A DNA stretch of 64,000 nucleotides from Streptomyces koelreuteriae. Its GTDB lineage: Bacteria; Actinomycetota; Actinomycetes; Streptomycetales; Streptomycetaceae. Below, in pieces: positions 1 to 8,169 of this stretch; the stretch's first letter is position 1; every line of letters starts with the position of its first letter. The translations under genes and the position numbers were made by a program. Under the pieces are notes generated by a model. It worked only from the letters and a program-made list of their open reading frames with translations, did not search any database and was not told the DNA's origin. The stretch is from contig NZ_CP075896.1 in the NCBI RefSeq assembly GCF_018604545.1, positions 8,060,001-8,124,000 of the forward strand, written 5' to 3'.

Positions 1-569
1 CCGCCGCCCGCGAGGTCCACGACGAGGCCGAACTCCACGCAGTCACAGAGGAGTTCGGAGGGCCGTACGTCCTCAAGGCCCTCCACCTCCTGCACAAGTC
101 CGACGCCGGGGGAGTGGCACTCGGCCTGGCCGGGCCCGGCGAACTGCTCGCCGCCTTCCGCGAGATGCGTGCCCGGCTCGGTGCCTCCTCCTACTCCGTG
201 GAGGCCATGGCCGACCTGACCGACGGCATCGAGCTGATCGTGGGCGTCAACCGGGACCCCCGCTTCGGCCCCGTCGCCATGGTGGGCCTGGGCGGTGTGC
301 TGGCGGAGGCTCTGCACGACGTCGCCTTCACCCTCGCCCCCGTCTCCGCCGACCGGGCCGAGACCCTGCTGCGCGGACTGCGCACCGCCGCTCTGCTCGA
401 CGGGGTGCGGGGCAAGCCACCCGTCGACGTCGTCGCCGCCGCGAAGGCCGTCGAGACGATCACGGCGTTTGCCGCCGCCCACCCGGAGATCGCCGAGATC
501 GAGGTCAACCCCCTGCTCGTACGCCCCGACGGCGTGCTCGCCCTCGACTCCCGAGCCGTACTCGCCTGA
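1..569 (+). CDS. Acyl-CoA synthetase (ADP-forming), C-terminal ATP-grasp part, 5' truncated by window edge
   Basis: The reading frame is open from the left edge (first full codon at base 3) to TGA at 567-569, so about 188 C-terminal residues are visible. They match the ATP-grasp (beta-type) half of NDP-forming acetyl/acyl-CoA synthetases: a lysine-containing strand (PYVLKALHLLHKSDAGG) near the left edge and the closing EIEVNPLLV motif that binds Mg-nucleotide in this family. The enzyme would activate a carboxylic acid to its CoA thioester with ATP, giving ADP. It lies 20 bp upstream of two acyl-CoA dehydrogenase genes on the same strand, so it probably supplies their substrate. The CoA-binding N-terminal half must lie outside the window. 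Family is clear; substrate is unknown. Confidence 0.85.
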   Translation, partial: AAREVHDEAELHAVTEEFGGPYVLKALHLLHKSDAGGVALGLAGPGELLAAFREMRARLGASSYSVEAMADLTDGIELIVGVNRDPRFGPVAMVGLGGVLAEALHDVAFTLAPVSADRAETLLRGLRTAALLDGVRGKPPVDVVAAAKAVETITAFAAAHPEIAEIEVNPLLVRPDGVLALDSRAVLA

Positions 570-589
570 CCCCACTGGAAGAGGCCCCC

Positions 590-1762
590 ATGGACCTGCG
601 CTACACCCCCGAGCAGACCGATCTGAAGCGTCGCGCCGCCGACTACGCACGGCTGCTCATGCGCTACGAGGACCAGTCCGAGCAGGCGGGCGGCCCGCTG
701 CCGCAGCAGCTCGTGACCGAACTGACCCGGGCCGCCATGGACGCCGGCGTCTACGCCATCAACATGCCCGCCGAATGGGGCGGCGCCGGGCTCAGCCTGC
801 TCGACCAGGTCATCGTCGAGGAGGAGTTCGGCAAGGTCACCAACTGCCTGTGGGACATCCCCTGGCGGCCCGCCAACGTCCTGGCCTACGGCGACGAGCG
901 GCAGCGCGAGAAGTACCTGCTGCCCGTGATCCGCGCGGAGAAGTTCGACGCGTTCGCGGTGACCGAGCCGGGCGCGGGATCCGACCCGTCCTCCGGCACC
1001 TCCACGGCCGACCGCACCGACGGCGGCTGGGTGCTCAACGGCGAGAAGTGGTTCGTCACCTGCGGCGACATCGCCGACTTCCTGCTGGTGCAGGCGGACG
1101 CCGGACCCGAGCGGCAGCCCACCCTGTTCTTCGTGGACCGGGCCGCGCCCGGCGTCGAGATGACCCGGGTGCCGCACTTCATGCACTCCGCCGTCAACGG
1201 GCACCCCGAGTTCACCTTCACCGACGTCTTCGTGGCCGACGAGGACGTGCTCGGCGGCGTCGGCAACGGCTACGAGCTGACCAAGGAATGGTTCACCGAC
1301 GAACGCCTGATGATCGCGGCCCGGACCGTCGGCGCGGCCGAGCGTGCCCTGCGACTCGCCCGTGACTGGGCCGTGGAGCGCGAGCAGTTCGGGGCGCCCA
1401 TCGCCTCGTACCAGCTGATCCAGGGCATGCTCGCGGACTGCGCCGTGGACATCGCCGTCAACCGCGCCTACACCCACCAGGTCGCCTGGGAGGCCGACCA
1501 GCCCGGCACCGACCGCAAGACGCTGCACGCCAAGGCCTCCACCGCCAAACTCGCCGCCAGCGAGGCCGCCGGCCGGGTCGCCGACCGCTGTCTGCAGATC
1601 TTCGGCGGCCGGGGCTACGACCGCACCTACCCCGTCGAGCGCATGTACCGCGAACTGCGCGTCGACCGGATCTGGGAGGGCACCTCCGAGATCCAGCGGC
1701 TGATCATCGCCAACGAGCTCATCAAGCGCGGCACCCGCGCCCTCGCCCTGCCCACGCACTGA
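590..1762 (+). CDS. Acyl-CoA dehydrogenase (first of a tandem pair)
   Basis: The 390-aa protein is the normal length for this FAD flavoenzyme family, which forms the alpha,beta double bond in acyl-CoA and passes electrons to ETF. Family motifs are visible: VTEPGAGSD in the FAD/substrate region, LNGEKWFVT in the beta domain, and a C-terminal IWEGTSEIQRL block whose Glu is at the usual catalytic-base position. It begins at ATG after a GGAAGAGG-like ribosome site. The next gene (1792) is a paralogue of the same length and the two probably act on related substrates or as a heteromer. A 132-nt stretch is nearly identical between them (see findings). Chain-length or branched-chain preference cannot be read from sequence. 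Confidence 0.93.
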   Translation: MDLRYTPEQTDLKRRAADYARLLMRYEDQSEQAGGPLPQQLVTELTRAAMDAGVYAINMPAEWGGAGLSLLDQVIVEEEFGKVTNCLWDIPWRPANVLAYGDERQREKYLLPVIRAEKFDAFAVTEPGAGSDPSSGTSTADRTDGGWVLNGEKWFVTCGDIADFLLVQADAGPERQPTLFFVDRAAPGVEMTRVPHFMHSAVNGHPEFTFTDVFVADEDVLGGVGNGYELTKEWFTDERLMIAARTVGAAERALRLARDWAVEREQFGAPIASYQLIQGMLADCAVDIAVNRAYTHQVAWEADQPGTDRKTLHAKASTAKLAASEAAGRVADRCLQIFGGRGYDRTYPVERMYRELRVDRIWEGTSEIQRLIIANELIKRGTRALALPTH

Positions 1763-1791
1763 CTCCCCATCCTTCACCAGCGAGGACTTCC

Positions 1792-2964
1792 ATGGACTTC
1801 CGTCTCACCCCGCGCCAGGCACAGCTCAAGGCCGAGGCGCGCGCCCTCACCGACTTCATCGCCACCTACGAGACCCAGTGCGAGGAGGACAACGGCCTGC
1901 CCGCCGACGCCCACGCCAAGGTCCGTGACGCCGTCCTCGACGCCGGACTCCAGGCCGTCAACATGCCCGCCGAGTGGGGCGGCGCCGGACTCACCATCGC
2001 CGAACAGGCCACCGTGCAGGAGGAGCTGGGGCGGCTCACCGGCGCCCTGTGGGACATGGTGTGGCGGCCCGCCAACGCGCTCCGCTTCTGCACCCCCGAG
2101 CAGCGCGAGCGGTTCCTCATCCCGGTGATCAACGGCGAGCGGCGCGACTGCTACGCCGTCACCGAGCCCGGCGCCGGGTCCGACCCGCAGAACCTCGCCA
2201 CCACCGCCACCCGGAACGACCAGGGCTGGGTGCTCAACGGCGAGAAGTGGTTCGTCACCGTCGGCGACCACGCCGACTTCATGATCGTCCTCGCGGCGGC
2301 GGGCCCGGAGCGCGCACCGACCCTCTTCCTGGTCGACAAGGACACCCCCGGCATCGAGATGACCCGGGTCCCGCGCTGGATGCACACCTTCGTCTACGAG
2401 CACCCCGAGTTCACCTTCACCGACGTCCAGGTCGGCGATGACGCCGTCCTCGGCGGCATCGGCGAGGGCTACGACATCACGCGCTCCTGGTTCACCGAGG
2501 AGCGCCTGATGATCGCCGCCCGTACCATCGGCGCGGCCGAGCGGGCGCTGGAACTCTCCCGTGACTGGGCCGTGGAGCGGGAGCAGTTCGGGGCGCCGAT
2601 CTCCTCGTACCAGCTGATCCAGGGCATGCTCGCCGACTGCGCCGTGGACATCGCCGTCAACCGCGCCTACACCCACCAGGTCGCCTGGGAGATCGACCAG
2701 GCCACGGCGGAGGACCGCAAGACCCTGCACGCCAAGGCGGCCATCGCCAAGCTCTCGGCGAGCGAGGCCTCGGGGCGCGTGATCGACCGCTGCCTCCAGA
2801 TCCACGGCGGGCGCGGCTACGACCGCTCCTACGCCGTCGAACGGCTCTATCGCGAGCTGCGCGTGGACCGCATCTGGGAGGGCACCTCCGAGATCCAGCG
2901 GCTGATCATCGCCAACGAACTCGTCAAGCGCGGCACGGGCGTCCTGGACCTGCCCGCCGCCTGA
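1792..2964 (+). CDS. Acyl-CoA dehydrogenase (second of a tandem pair)
   Basis: This 390-aa flavoprotein is paralogous to the preceding gene. It keeps NMPAEWGGAGL near residue 55, VTEPGAGSD, LNGEKWFVT, QFGAPISSYQ and the C-terminal IWEGTSEIQRL block with the catalytic Glu. The N-terminal third differs most between the copies, while the C-terminal helical domain is nearly the same. It starts at ATG 29 bp after the first copy, with a GCGAGGA ribosome site. With the following 3-hydroxyacyl-CoA dehydrogenase it covers two beta-oxidation steps; no enoyl-CoA hydratase is present between them, so hydration must come from elsewhere or from genes left of the window. Confidence 0.93.
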   Translation: MDFRLTPRQAQLKAEARALTDFIATYETQCEEDNGLPADAHAKVRDAVLDAGLQAVNMPAEWGGAGLTIAEQATVQEELGRLTGALWDMVWRPANALRFCTPEQRERFLIPVINGERRDCYAVTEPGAGSDPQNLATTATRNDQGWVLNGEKWFVTVGDHADFMIVLAAAGPERAPTLFLVDKDTPGIEMTRVPRWMHTFVYEHPEFTFTDVQVGDDAVLGGIGEGYDITRSWFTEERLMIAARTIGAAERALELSRDWAVEREQFGAPISSYQLIQGMLADCAVDIAVNRAYTHQVAWEIDQATAEDRKTLHAKAAIAKLSASEASGRVIDRCLQIHGGRGYDRSYAVERLYRELRVDRIWEGTSEIQRLIIANELVKRGTGVLDLPAA

Positions 2965-2998
2965 GCCGCATCGTCGCAGACCGGAGAGAGGAAGACGG

Positions 2999-3901
2999 AT
3001 GACCGACATCAAGCGCGTGGGAGTCGTCGGCTGCGGGCTGATGGGCGCCGGCATCGCCGAGGTCTGCGCACGGGCCGACGTACCGGTCACGGTCGTGGAG
3101 CGCGACGCGGAGGCGGCCCGGGCCGGCCGCCTCCGCATCACCCGCTCGCTCGACCGGGCCACCGCACACGGCAGACTGAGCGACGAACGACGGGAGGCCG
3201 CCGACGCCTTGATCACCGTCGTGCATGAACTCGAGGCACTGCACGACCACGACCTGGTCATCGAAGCGGTCGCCGAGGACGAGGCCCTCAAGGTCGACGT
3301 CTTCACCCGCCTCGACTCCGTGCTCACCGGCGACCACACCATTCTGGCGACCAACACCTCCTCCATCCCGGTCATCAGGCTCGCCGCCGCGACGACCCGG
3401 CCCGACCGGGTCGTCGGGGTGCACTTCTTCAACCCCGTACCGGTCCTGCGCCTCGTCGAACTCGTGCCCTCGCTGCTCACCTCGCCCGTCACGGCGGCAC
3501 GGGCCGAGGAGTTCGTCACCGGTACTCTCGGCAAGGAGGTGGTCCGGACCCGCGACAAGGCCGGGTTCGTCGTCAACGCGCTGCTCGTGCCGTATCTGCT
3601 GGCGGCCGTCCGCATGGTGGAGTCGGGCAGCGCGACCGTCGAGGACGTCGACCGGGGCATGGTCCTCGGCTGCGCGCATCCGCTGGGCCCGCTGGCCCTG
3701 ACGGACCTCATCGGCCTCGACACCACACGCGCCATCGCCGAGTCGCTGTACGCCGAGTTCCGCGAGCCCCAGTACTCGCCGCCCCCGCTGCTGTCCCGGA
3801 TGGTGGAGGCCGGTCTGCTGGGGCGGAAGTCCGGGCGGGGCTTCCACACGTACGACGAAGAGCCGCGGCACGAGGCCCCCGTACCGGCGAGGCGGCCGTG
3901 A
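2999..3901 (+). CDS. 3-hydroxyacyl-CoA (3-hydroxybutyryl-CoA) dehydrogenase
   Basis: The 300-aa protein has the N-terminal NAD-binding fold of the family, with VGVVGCGLMGAGIAEV at residues 6-21 (GxGxxG), followed by the central active-site block GVHFFNPVPVLRLVE, which carries the catalytic His. The downstream acidic partner and the C-terminal helical dimerisation domain (NALLVPYLLAAVRMVE; GRKSGRGFHTYD at the end) are also present. It oxidises 3-hydroxyacyl-CoA to 3-ketoacyl-CoA with NAD(P)+. It starts at ATG with a GGAGAGAGGAAG ribosome site, 34 bp behind the second acyl-CoA dehydrogenase, and belongs to the same operon. Length and motifs fit short-chain (Hbd/FadB2-like) enzymes rather than the large multifunctional FadB. 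Confidence 0.92.
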   Translation: MTDIKRVGVVGCGLMGAGIAEVCARADVPVTVVERDAEAARAGRLRITRSLDRATAHGRLSDERREAADALITVVHELEALHDHDLVIEAVAEDEALKVDVFTRLDSVLTGDHTILATNTSSIPVIRLAAATTRPDRVVGVHFFNPVPVLRLVELVPSLLTSPVTAARAEEFVTGTLGKEVVRTRDKAGFVVNALLVPYLLAAVRMVESGSATVEDVDRGMVLGCAHPLGPLALTDLIGLDTTRAIAESLYAEFREPQYSPPPLLSRMVEAGLLGRKSGRGFHTYDEEPRHEAPVPARRP

Positions 3902-3948
3902 GGGAAGATGGTCATGGCGTACGACCACCGAACGAGGGGAGCCGCAGG

Positions 3949-4560
3949 GTGTCCACCAAGGTGCGCACGGCAGACACGCGCGAGCGCATCCTGACCGCGG
4001 CGTGCGAGGTCATCGCCGACATCGGGTTCGAGAAGATCCGCATGCGCATGGTCGCCGAGCGCGCCGGAGTGTCGACGGCGCTGCTCCACTACCACTTCGA
4101 CACCCGCGAGAAGCTGTTCACCGAGGCGATGACCCACTCCTTCGCCCACACCGCCGTCGACCTCGAACACGACGCGGAGACGGCCCCGGCGGCGGTCATC
4201 CTGGCCCGCATCCTGCGCAACCTGCTGCCCACCGATCCCCAGCTCCACCAGGACTGGCGGCTCTGGCAGGAACTCTGGGTCAGGGCGCTGCGCGACGAGA
4301 CCACCCGGGTCTTCGCCGTGGACCTCTACGCGCAGTTGCACGCCTGGGTGGGGGACGCGGTACGGCGCGGTATCGACTCCGGCGAGTTCACGCCGACCGA
4401 CGTCGACGACCTCAGCACGCTCGTGCTGTCCCTGAGCGACGGCTACGGCATCCGCCTCATGCTGCGCGACCCGACGGTCACCCTCGACACGGCCCTCACC
4501 GCCGTATGGCGCCATGTCTCTACCGCACTCGGCCTGCCGGACACCGTCCCGACGGAGTGA
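3949..4560 (+). CDS. TetR-family transcriptional regulator
   Basis: The 203-aa protein has a typical TetR N-terminal helix-turn-helix: TRERILTAACEVIADIGFE, then MVAERAGVSTALLHYHF, in which the LLHYHF segment is the recognition helix end. The rest is a helical ligand-binding domain. I chose GTG 3949 because GAGGGGAGCCGCAGG precedes it; an in-frame GTG at 3898 would overlap the stop of the preceding gene and add 17 residues. As the last gene of an acyl-CoA oxidation operon it probably represses that operon and responds to an acyl-CoA, which is inference from position only. Confidence 0.88.
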   Translation: MSTKVRTADTRERILTAACEVIADIGFEKIRMRMVAERAGVSTALLHYHFDTREKLFTEAMTHSFAHTAVDLEHDAETAPAAVILARILRNLLPTDPQLHQDWRLWQELWVRALRDETTRVFAVDLYAQLHAWVGDAVRRGIDSGEFTPTDVDDLSTLVLSLSDGYGIRLMLRDPTVTLDTALTAVWRHVSTALGLPDTVPTE

Positions 4561-4573
4561 GATCGCCGCCGGC

Positions 4574-4600
4574 TGTCACAGACCCGGACGCCGCCCTGTC
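4574..4600 (+). promoter_or_regulatory. Candidate ECF41-type promoter
   Basis: TGTCACA (4574-4580) is followed 16 nt later by TGTC (4597-4600), 38 bp before the ATG of the epimerase-like gene. ECF41 sigma factors are known to use a TGTCACA -35 element and a CGTC -10 element with about this spacing; only the first base of the -10 differs here. An ECF41-like sigma factor is encoded immediately beyond the target gene. Confidence 0.7.
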
Positions 4601-4638
4601 TCTCTGGTGAGTCAGTCAACCAGTGAACGGAGACAGTG

Positions 4639-5376
4639 ATGAAGATCGTGGTCGTCGGCGGTACGGGCCTCATCGGCTCGCAGGTGGTCACGCTGCTGCG
4701 TGACAAGGGACACGAGGCCGTGGCCGCCGCCCCCACCACGGGCGTCGACACCCTCACCGGCGAGGGACTTGCCGAGGTCCTCAAGGGCGCGGACGTGGTC
4801 GTGGACGTGTCGAACTCGCCGTCCTTCGACACCGAACCGGCCCTGGACTTCTTCACCCGCTCGGCGCGGAACCTGTTCGCCGCCGAGAAGGAGGCGGGCG
4901 TCCGGCACCATGTCGGACTGTCCATCGTGGGTGTCGACCAGGTGCCCGGCTACGGCTACTACGAGGCCAAGGTCGCCCAGGAGAACGCCGTGCGCGGCAG
5001 CGGCGTGCCCTACAGCCTCGTGCGTGCCACCCAGTTCTTCGAGTTCATCGCCCCGGTGATGGACATGTCCACCGAGGGCGGCGAGGTGCGCCTGCCGTCC
5101 CTGCGGCTGCGTCCGATCGCCTCCGCCGAGGTGGCCGCCGCCGTCGCCGAGGCGGCGCAGGGCGAACCGTCGAACGGCATCCGCAACATCGCCGGACCCG
5201 AGACCCACGGCCTGGACTGGTTCGGCGAACTCACCCTGGCGGCGAAGCCGGACGGCCGCACCGTCGTCACGGACGAGACCGCCAGTCTGTTCGCCGGCAT
5301 GCCCGACGTGCTCACCGGCGACGAGAGTGCGCACCTCTCGGCCGTCCGCTACGAGGAGTGGCTCCAGCAGCACTGA
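4639..5376 (+). CDS. NAD(P)-binding NmrA/epimerase-like short-chain dehydrogenase (ECF41-partner type)
   Basis: The 245-aa protein opens with the Rossmann motif KIVVVGGTGLIGSQVV and contains YYEAKVAQE, where Tyr/Lys occur at the usual atypical-SDR spacing. This places it among NAD(P)H-binding NmrA-like/epimerase proteins. The start is ATG 4639 rather than GTG 4636 because the GGAG at 4629-4632 is then correctly spaced. It has its own ECF41-like promoter and ends 12 bp from the stop of the convergent sigma-factor gene. ECF41 sigma factors are known to sit beside genes for carboxymuconolactone decarboxylases, oxidoreductases or epimerases, so this is the expected partner and probable main target. 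Substrate unknown. Confidence 0.85.
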   Translation: MKIVVVGGTGLIGSQVVTLLRDKGHEAVAAAPTTGVDTLTGEGLAEVLKGADVVVDVSNSPSFDTEPALDFFTRSARNLFAAEKEAGVRHHVGLSIVGVDQVPGYGYYEAKVAQENAVRGSGVPYSLVRATQFFEFIAPVMDMSTEGGEVRLPSLRLRPIASAEVAAAVAEAAQGEPSNGIRNIAGPETHGLDWFGELTLAAKPDGRTVVTDETASLFAGMPDVLTGDESAHLSAVRYEEWLQQH

Positions 5377-5388
5377 TGAAGCCAGGGG

Positions 5389-6300
5389 CTACGGGCGGTC
5401 GGTGAGCCTGCGGGCCGACCGCTCGTACGCCCTCAGCTTGTCCGGCGTCAGCACCCAGTAGAGCCCGTCGATGCCGTCCGGGCCCACGGTGGCGCTCACC
5501 AGGGCGACGGCGACCCCGTCCCGGGCGAGCAGCAGGCAGGGCTGTCCGTTGGCCTGGACCATGCCGTAGTCGGCCCCGGGGAAGAACTTCTGGGCGAAGG
5601 CCGTCACCCTGGCCACGCGCCCGGCCCCCACGATCTCCAGCCGCGCCACACCTCGCATGCCGTTGCCGTCCGCGTACGCGACGACATCGGCCGACAGCAC
5701 GGTCTCCAGCGCGGCGACGTCACCGTGCCGCGCGGCGGCCACGAAGGCGTCGAGCAGGCGCCGGTGCTGCGCCGTGTCGACCGGTTCCCGCCGCTCGGCG
5801 GACAGCCGCTTACGGGCCCGGCTGACGATCTGCCGGGTGTTGGCCTGGCTCAGCTCCAGCATGCCCGCGATCTCGTCGTACGCGTAGTCGAACGCCTCGC
5901 GCAGCACGTACGCCGCCCGCTCCACCGGATTCAGTCGCTCCAGGACCAGCAGCACGGCCAGCTCCAGCGCCTCGCCGCGTTCCGCGCCGACCTGCGGATC
6001 GACGCTCGTGTCCACGGGCTCCGGCAGCCACGGCCCGACATAGGCCTCGCGGCGCACCCGCGCCGACTGGGCCACGTTGATCGCCAGCCGGGTGGTGATC
6101 TTCGCCAGGAACGCCCCGTGATCCCGCACGGCGCTCCGGTCGGCGCCCTGCCAGCGCAGCCACACGTCCTGCACCACGTCCTCGGCCTCGGACACGCTGC
6201 CCAGGACGCGGTAGGCGATGCCGAACAGCCGGGGACGCAAGCGCTCGAAGGCGTCCGCCGCCGCGTCCAGCGCGTCGTCGAGGGGCTGCCGCTGGTCCAT
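5389..6300 (-). CDS. sigJ: ECF41-family RNA polymerase sigma factor (SigJ-like) with SnoaL-like C-terminal domain
   Basis: The 303-aa protein has sigma-2 (residues about 16-80, with SEAEDVVQDVWLRW), sigma-4 (about 115-170, LSQANTRQIVSRARKRL) and a C-terminal NTF2/SnoaL-like extension of about 120 residues. The linker carries WLPEP at 91-95, a hallmark of group ECF41. The C-terminal domain has DGNGM at 211-215 and TPDKL at 285-289, variants of the DGGG(R/K) and NPDKL motifs known to modulate ECF41 activity in place of an anti-sigma factor. No anti-sigma gene is adjacent, consistent with that mode of control. The ATG start lies 70 bp downstream of the malic enzyme stop. Name is by similarity to mycobacterial SigJ. 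Confidence 0.9.
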   Translation of the reverse strand: MDQRQPLDDALDAAADAFERLRPRLFGIAYRVLGSVSEAEDVVQDVWLRWQGADRSAVRDHGAFLAKITTRLAINVAQSARVRREAYVGPWLPEPVDTSVDPQVGAERGEALELAVLLVLERLNPVERAAYVLREAFDYAYDEIAGMLELSQANTRQIVSRARKRLSAERREPVDTAQHRRLLDAFVAAARHGDVAALETVLSADVVAYADGNGMRGVARLEIVGAGRVARVTAFAQKFFPGADYGMVQANGQPCLLLARDGVAVALVSATVGPDGIDGLYWVLTPDKLRAYERSARRLTDRP

Positions 6301-6370
6301 GCTGCCGATGCCTCCGGGGTCGACCGTCGTGGCTCCGACAGTACGTCCCCCGGAGTGCTCGGACGGGTTC

Positions 6371-8050
6371 CTAGACCTCGTAGCGGGGTGTCCACTGCGC
6401 CTGCGCGACCGCCTTGCGCAGCTCCTCCTCCGTCGCGTGCGGGGCCACCCCGTCCTCGACGGCGGCGAGGGCCGCGGCCAGGGCGATCTCGCGGGCGGAG
6501 TCCCGCATCCCGGTCAGGGGCGGCAGCAGCGGCACGGGCCCGTCCACGCCGTCCGCCGCCTGGACCGCGCATTCGGCGACGGCACGGGCGGCGGCCACGA
6601 GCATGCGGTCGGTGACGCGGGTGGCACGGCTCGCGGTCACCGCGAGCCCCATGGCCGGGAAGACGTACACGTTGTTGGACTGCGCCACCGGCACCTCGTG
6701 CCCGTCCACCGTCAGCGGCGGGAAGGGCGAGCCGGTGGCGATCAGCGCCCGGCCGTCGGTCCAGCGGGTGAGGTCGGCGGGCTCGGCCTCGGAGTGGGAG
6801 GTCGGGTTGGAGAGCGGGAAGACGACCGGCCGCTCGCATGTCGAGGCCATCTGCCGCACGATCTCCTCGGTGAACGCGCCGTGAGCCGTCGACAGCCCGA
6901 TCAGCGCCGTCGGCTCGACGCGGCGCACCACCTCGGCGAGGCCCGTGCCGTCCCAGTCGGTCACCTCGCTGTCGTCGCGCGCGAACACCCGCTGCTGCGG
7001 AGTCAGTTCGTCGCGGGAGCGCACCAGCAGGCCGTCGACGTCGAGGATCCAGAACCGCGCCGTGGCCTCGTCCTCCGACAGCCCCTCGTCGACCATCGCC
7101 GTACGGATCATGTCGGCGACACCGATGGCCGCCGACCCCGCGCCGAGGATCACCAGCCGCTGGTCGGGCAGCGGAGTGCCCGCCACGTCCGCCGCGGTGG
7201 ACAGGGCGCCGAGCGCGACGGCAGCCGTGCCCTGGATGTCGTCGTTGAACGTGAGCAGCCGGTCGCGGTAGCGGGCCAGGATCGGATGGGCGTGGGCGGT
7301 GGCGAAGTCCTCCCACTGGAGCAGCGTCCCGGGCAGCTCCGCCTCGACCGCCGACACGAAGGCCTCGATCATCTCGTCGTACTCGGCACCGGTCAGCCTG
7401 CGGTCACGCCGGCCCAGGTAGCGCGGGTTGTCCAGCAGGGCCTCGTTGTCCGTGCCGACGTCCAGCAGGACCGGCAGCGTACGGGCGGGGTGGATGCCGC
7501 CGATCGCCGTGTAGAGGCTGAGCTTGCCGATCGGGATGCCCATGCCGCCCACGCCCTGGTCGCCGAGCCCCAGGATGCGCTGCCCGTCGGTGACGACGAT
7601 GACGTCCACGTCGTGGTCCGGGTAGGGCCGGTTGCGCAGGATGTCCTGGAAGCGGTGCCGGTCCTCCCAGCTCAGGAACAGCCCGCGCGGCCGCCGGTAG
7701 ATCTCGCTGAACCGCTGACAGGCCTCACCCACCGTCGGCGTGTAGACGACGGGCAGCAGCTCCTCCAGGTACTCGGTGACCAGACGGTAGAAGAGCACCT
7801 CGTTGGTGTCCTGCAGCTGCCGCAGATAGATGTGCCGGTTGAGGGGCTTGTCGTAGCCGCGGAACGCCTCGTAGGCGCGGGCGACCTGCTCGTCCAGGGT
7901 CTCCACGGCGGGCGGCAGCAGCCCGTCGAGCCCGAGCCGCGCACGCTCCTCCCGGCTGAAGGCGGTGCCCTTGTTGACCAGCGGGTCGGCCAGGGTCGTG
8001 ACGGCGGGGCTCGTGGTGGTGCGGGGGTGGTGATTCATGGGCTGGTCCAT
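6371..8050 (-). CDS. NAD-dependent malic enzyme (oxaloacetate-decarboxylating type)
   Basis: The 559-aa protein matches the large form of malic enzyme, which converts L-malate to pyruvate and CO2. N-terminal blocks include YTPTVGEACQRFSE and RGLFLSWED; the malate/metal region has TDGQRILGLGDQGVGGMGIP, and the nucleotide fold has LVILGAGSAAIGVADM. The C-terminus keeps FPLSNPTSHSEAEPAD. I chose ATG 8050 (GGGGAAG upstream); ATG 8038 is a close alternative, and the frame stays open further upstream without malic-enzyme-like sequence. It is divergent from the hydrogenase operon across 119 bp, so the two may share regulatory DNA, although no operator is obvious. Confidence 0.93.
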   Translation of the reverse strand: MDQPMNHHPRTTTSPAVTTLADPLVNKGTAFSREERARLGLDGLLPPAVETLDEQVARAYEAFRGYDKPLNRHIYLRQLQDTNEVLFYRLVTEYLEELLPVVYTPTVGEACQRFSEIYRRPRGLFLSWEDRHRFQDILRNRPYPDHDVDVIVVTDGQRILGLGDQGVGGMGIPIGKLSLYTAIGGIHPARTLPVLLDVGTDNEALLDNPRYLGRRDRRLTGAEYDEMIEAFVSAVEAELPGTLLQWEDFATAHAHPILARYRDRLLTFNDDIQGTAAVALGALSTAADVAGTPLPDQRLVILGAGSAAIGVADMIRTAMVDEGLSEDEATARFWILDVDGLLVRSRDELTPQQRVFARDDSEVTDWDGTGLAEVVRRVEPTALIGLSTAHGAFTEEIVRQMASTCERPVVFPLSNPTSHSEAEPADLTRWTDGRALIATGSPFPPLTVDGHEVPVAQSNNVYVFPAMGLAVTASRATRVTDRMLVAAARAVAECAVQAADGVDGPVPLLPPLTGMRDSAREIALAAALAAVEDGVAPHATEEELRKAVAQAQWTPRYEV

Positions 8051-8169
8051 GACGTGACGACTTCCCCGCCCCGAACGGCCCAACCGAACGCTCCGGAGGA
8101 GGCAAGGGCGGGGGAGCGGTGTGACCGTGGTGGAAGGGACGCGCCTGCGTACACGGACGAGGAGGCACG

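Noticed and set aside
191..4515. Long minus-strand open frames opposite the acyl-CoA genes (191-1777 and 1774-4515)
   Set aside because: They run antiphase through four clear plus-strand genes, have Gly/Val/Asp-rich low-information composition typical of complement frames in GC-rich DNA, and lack family motifs.
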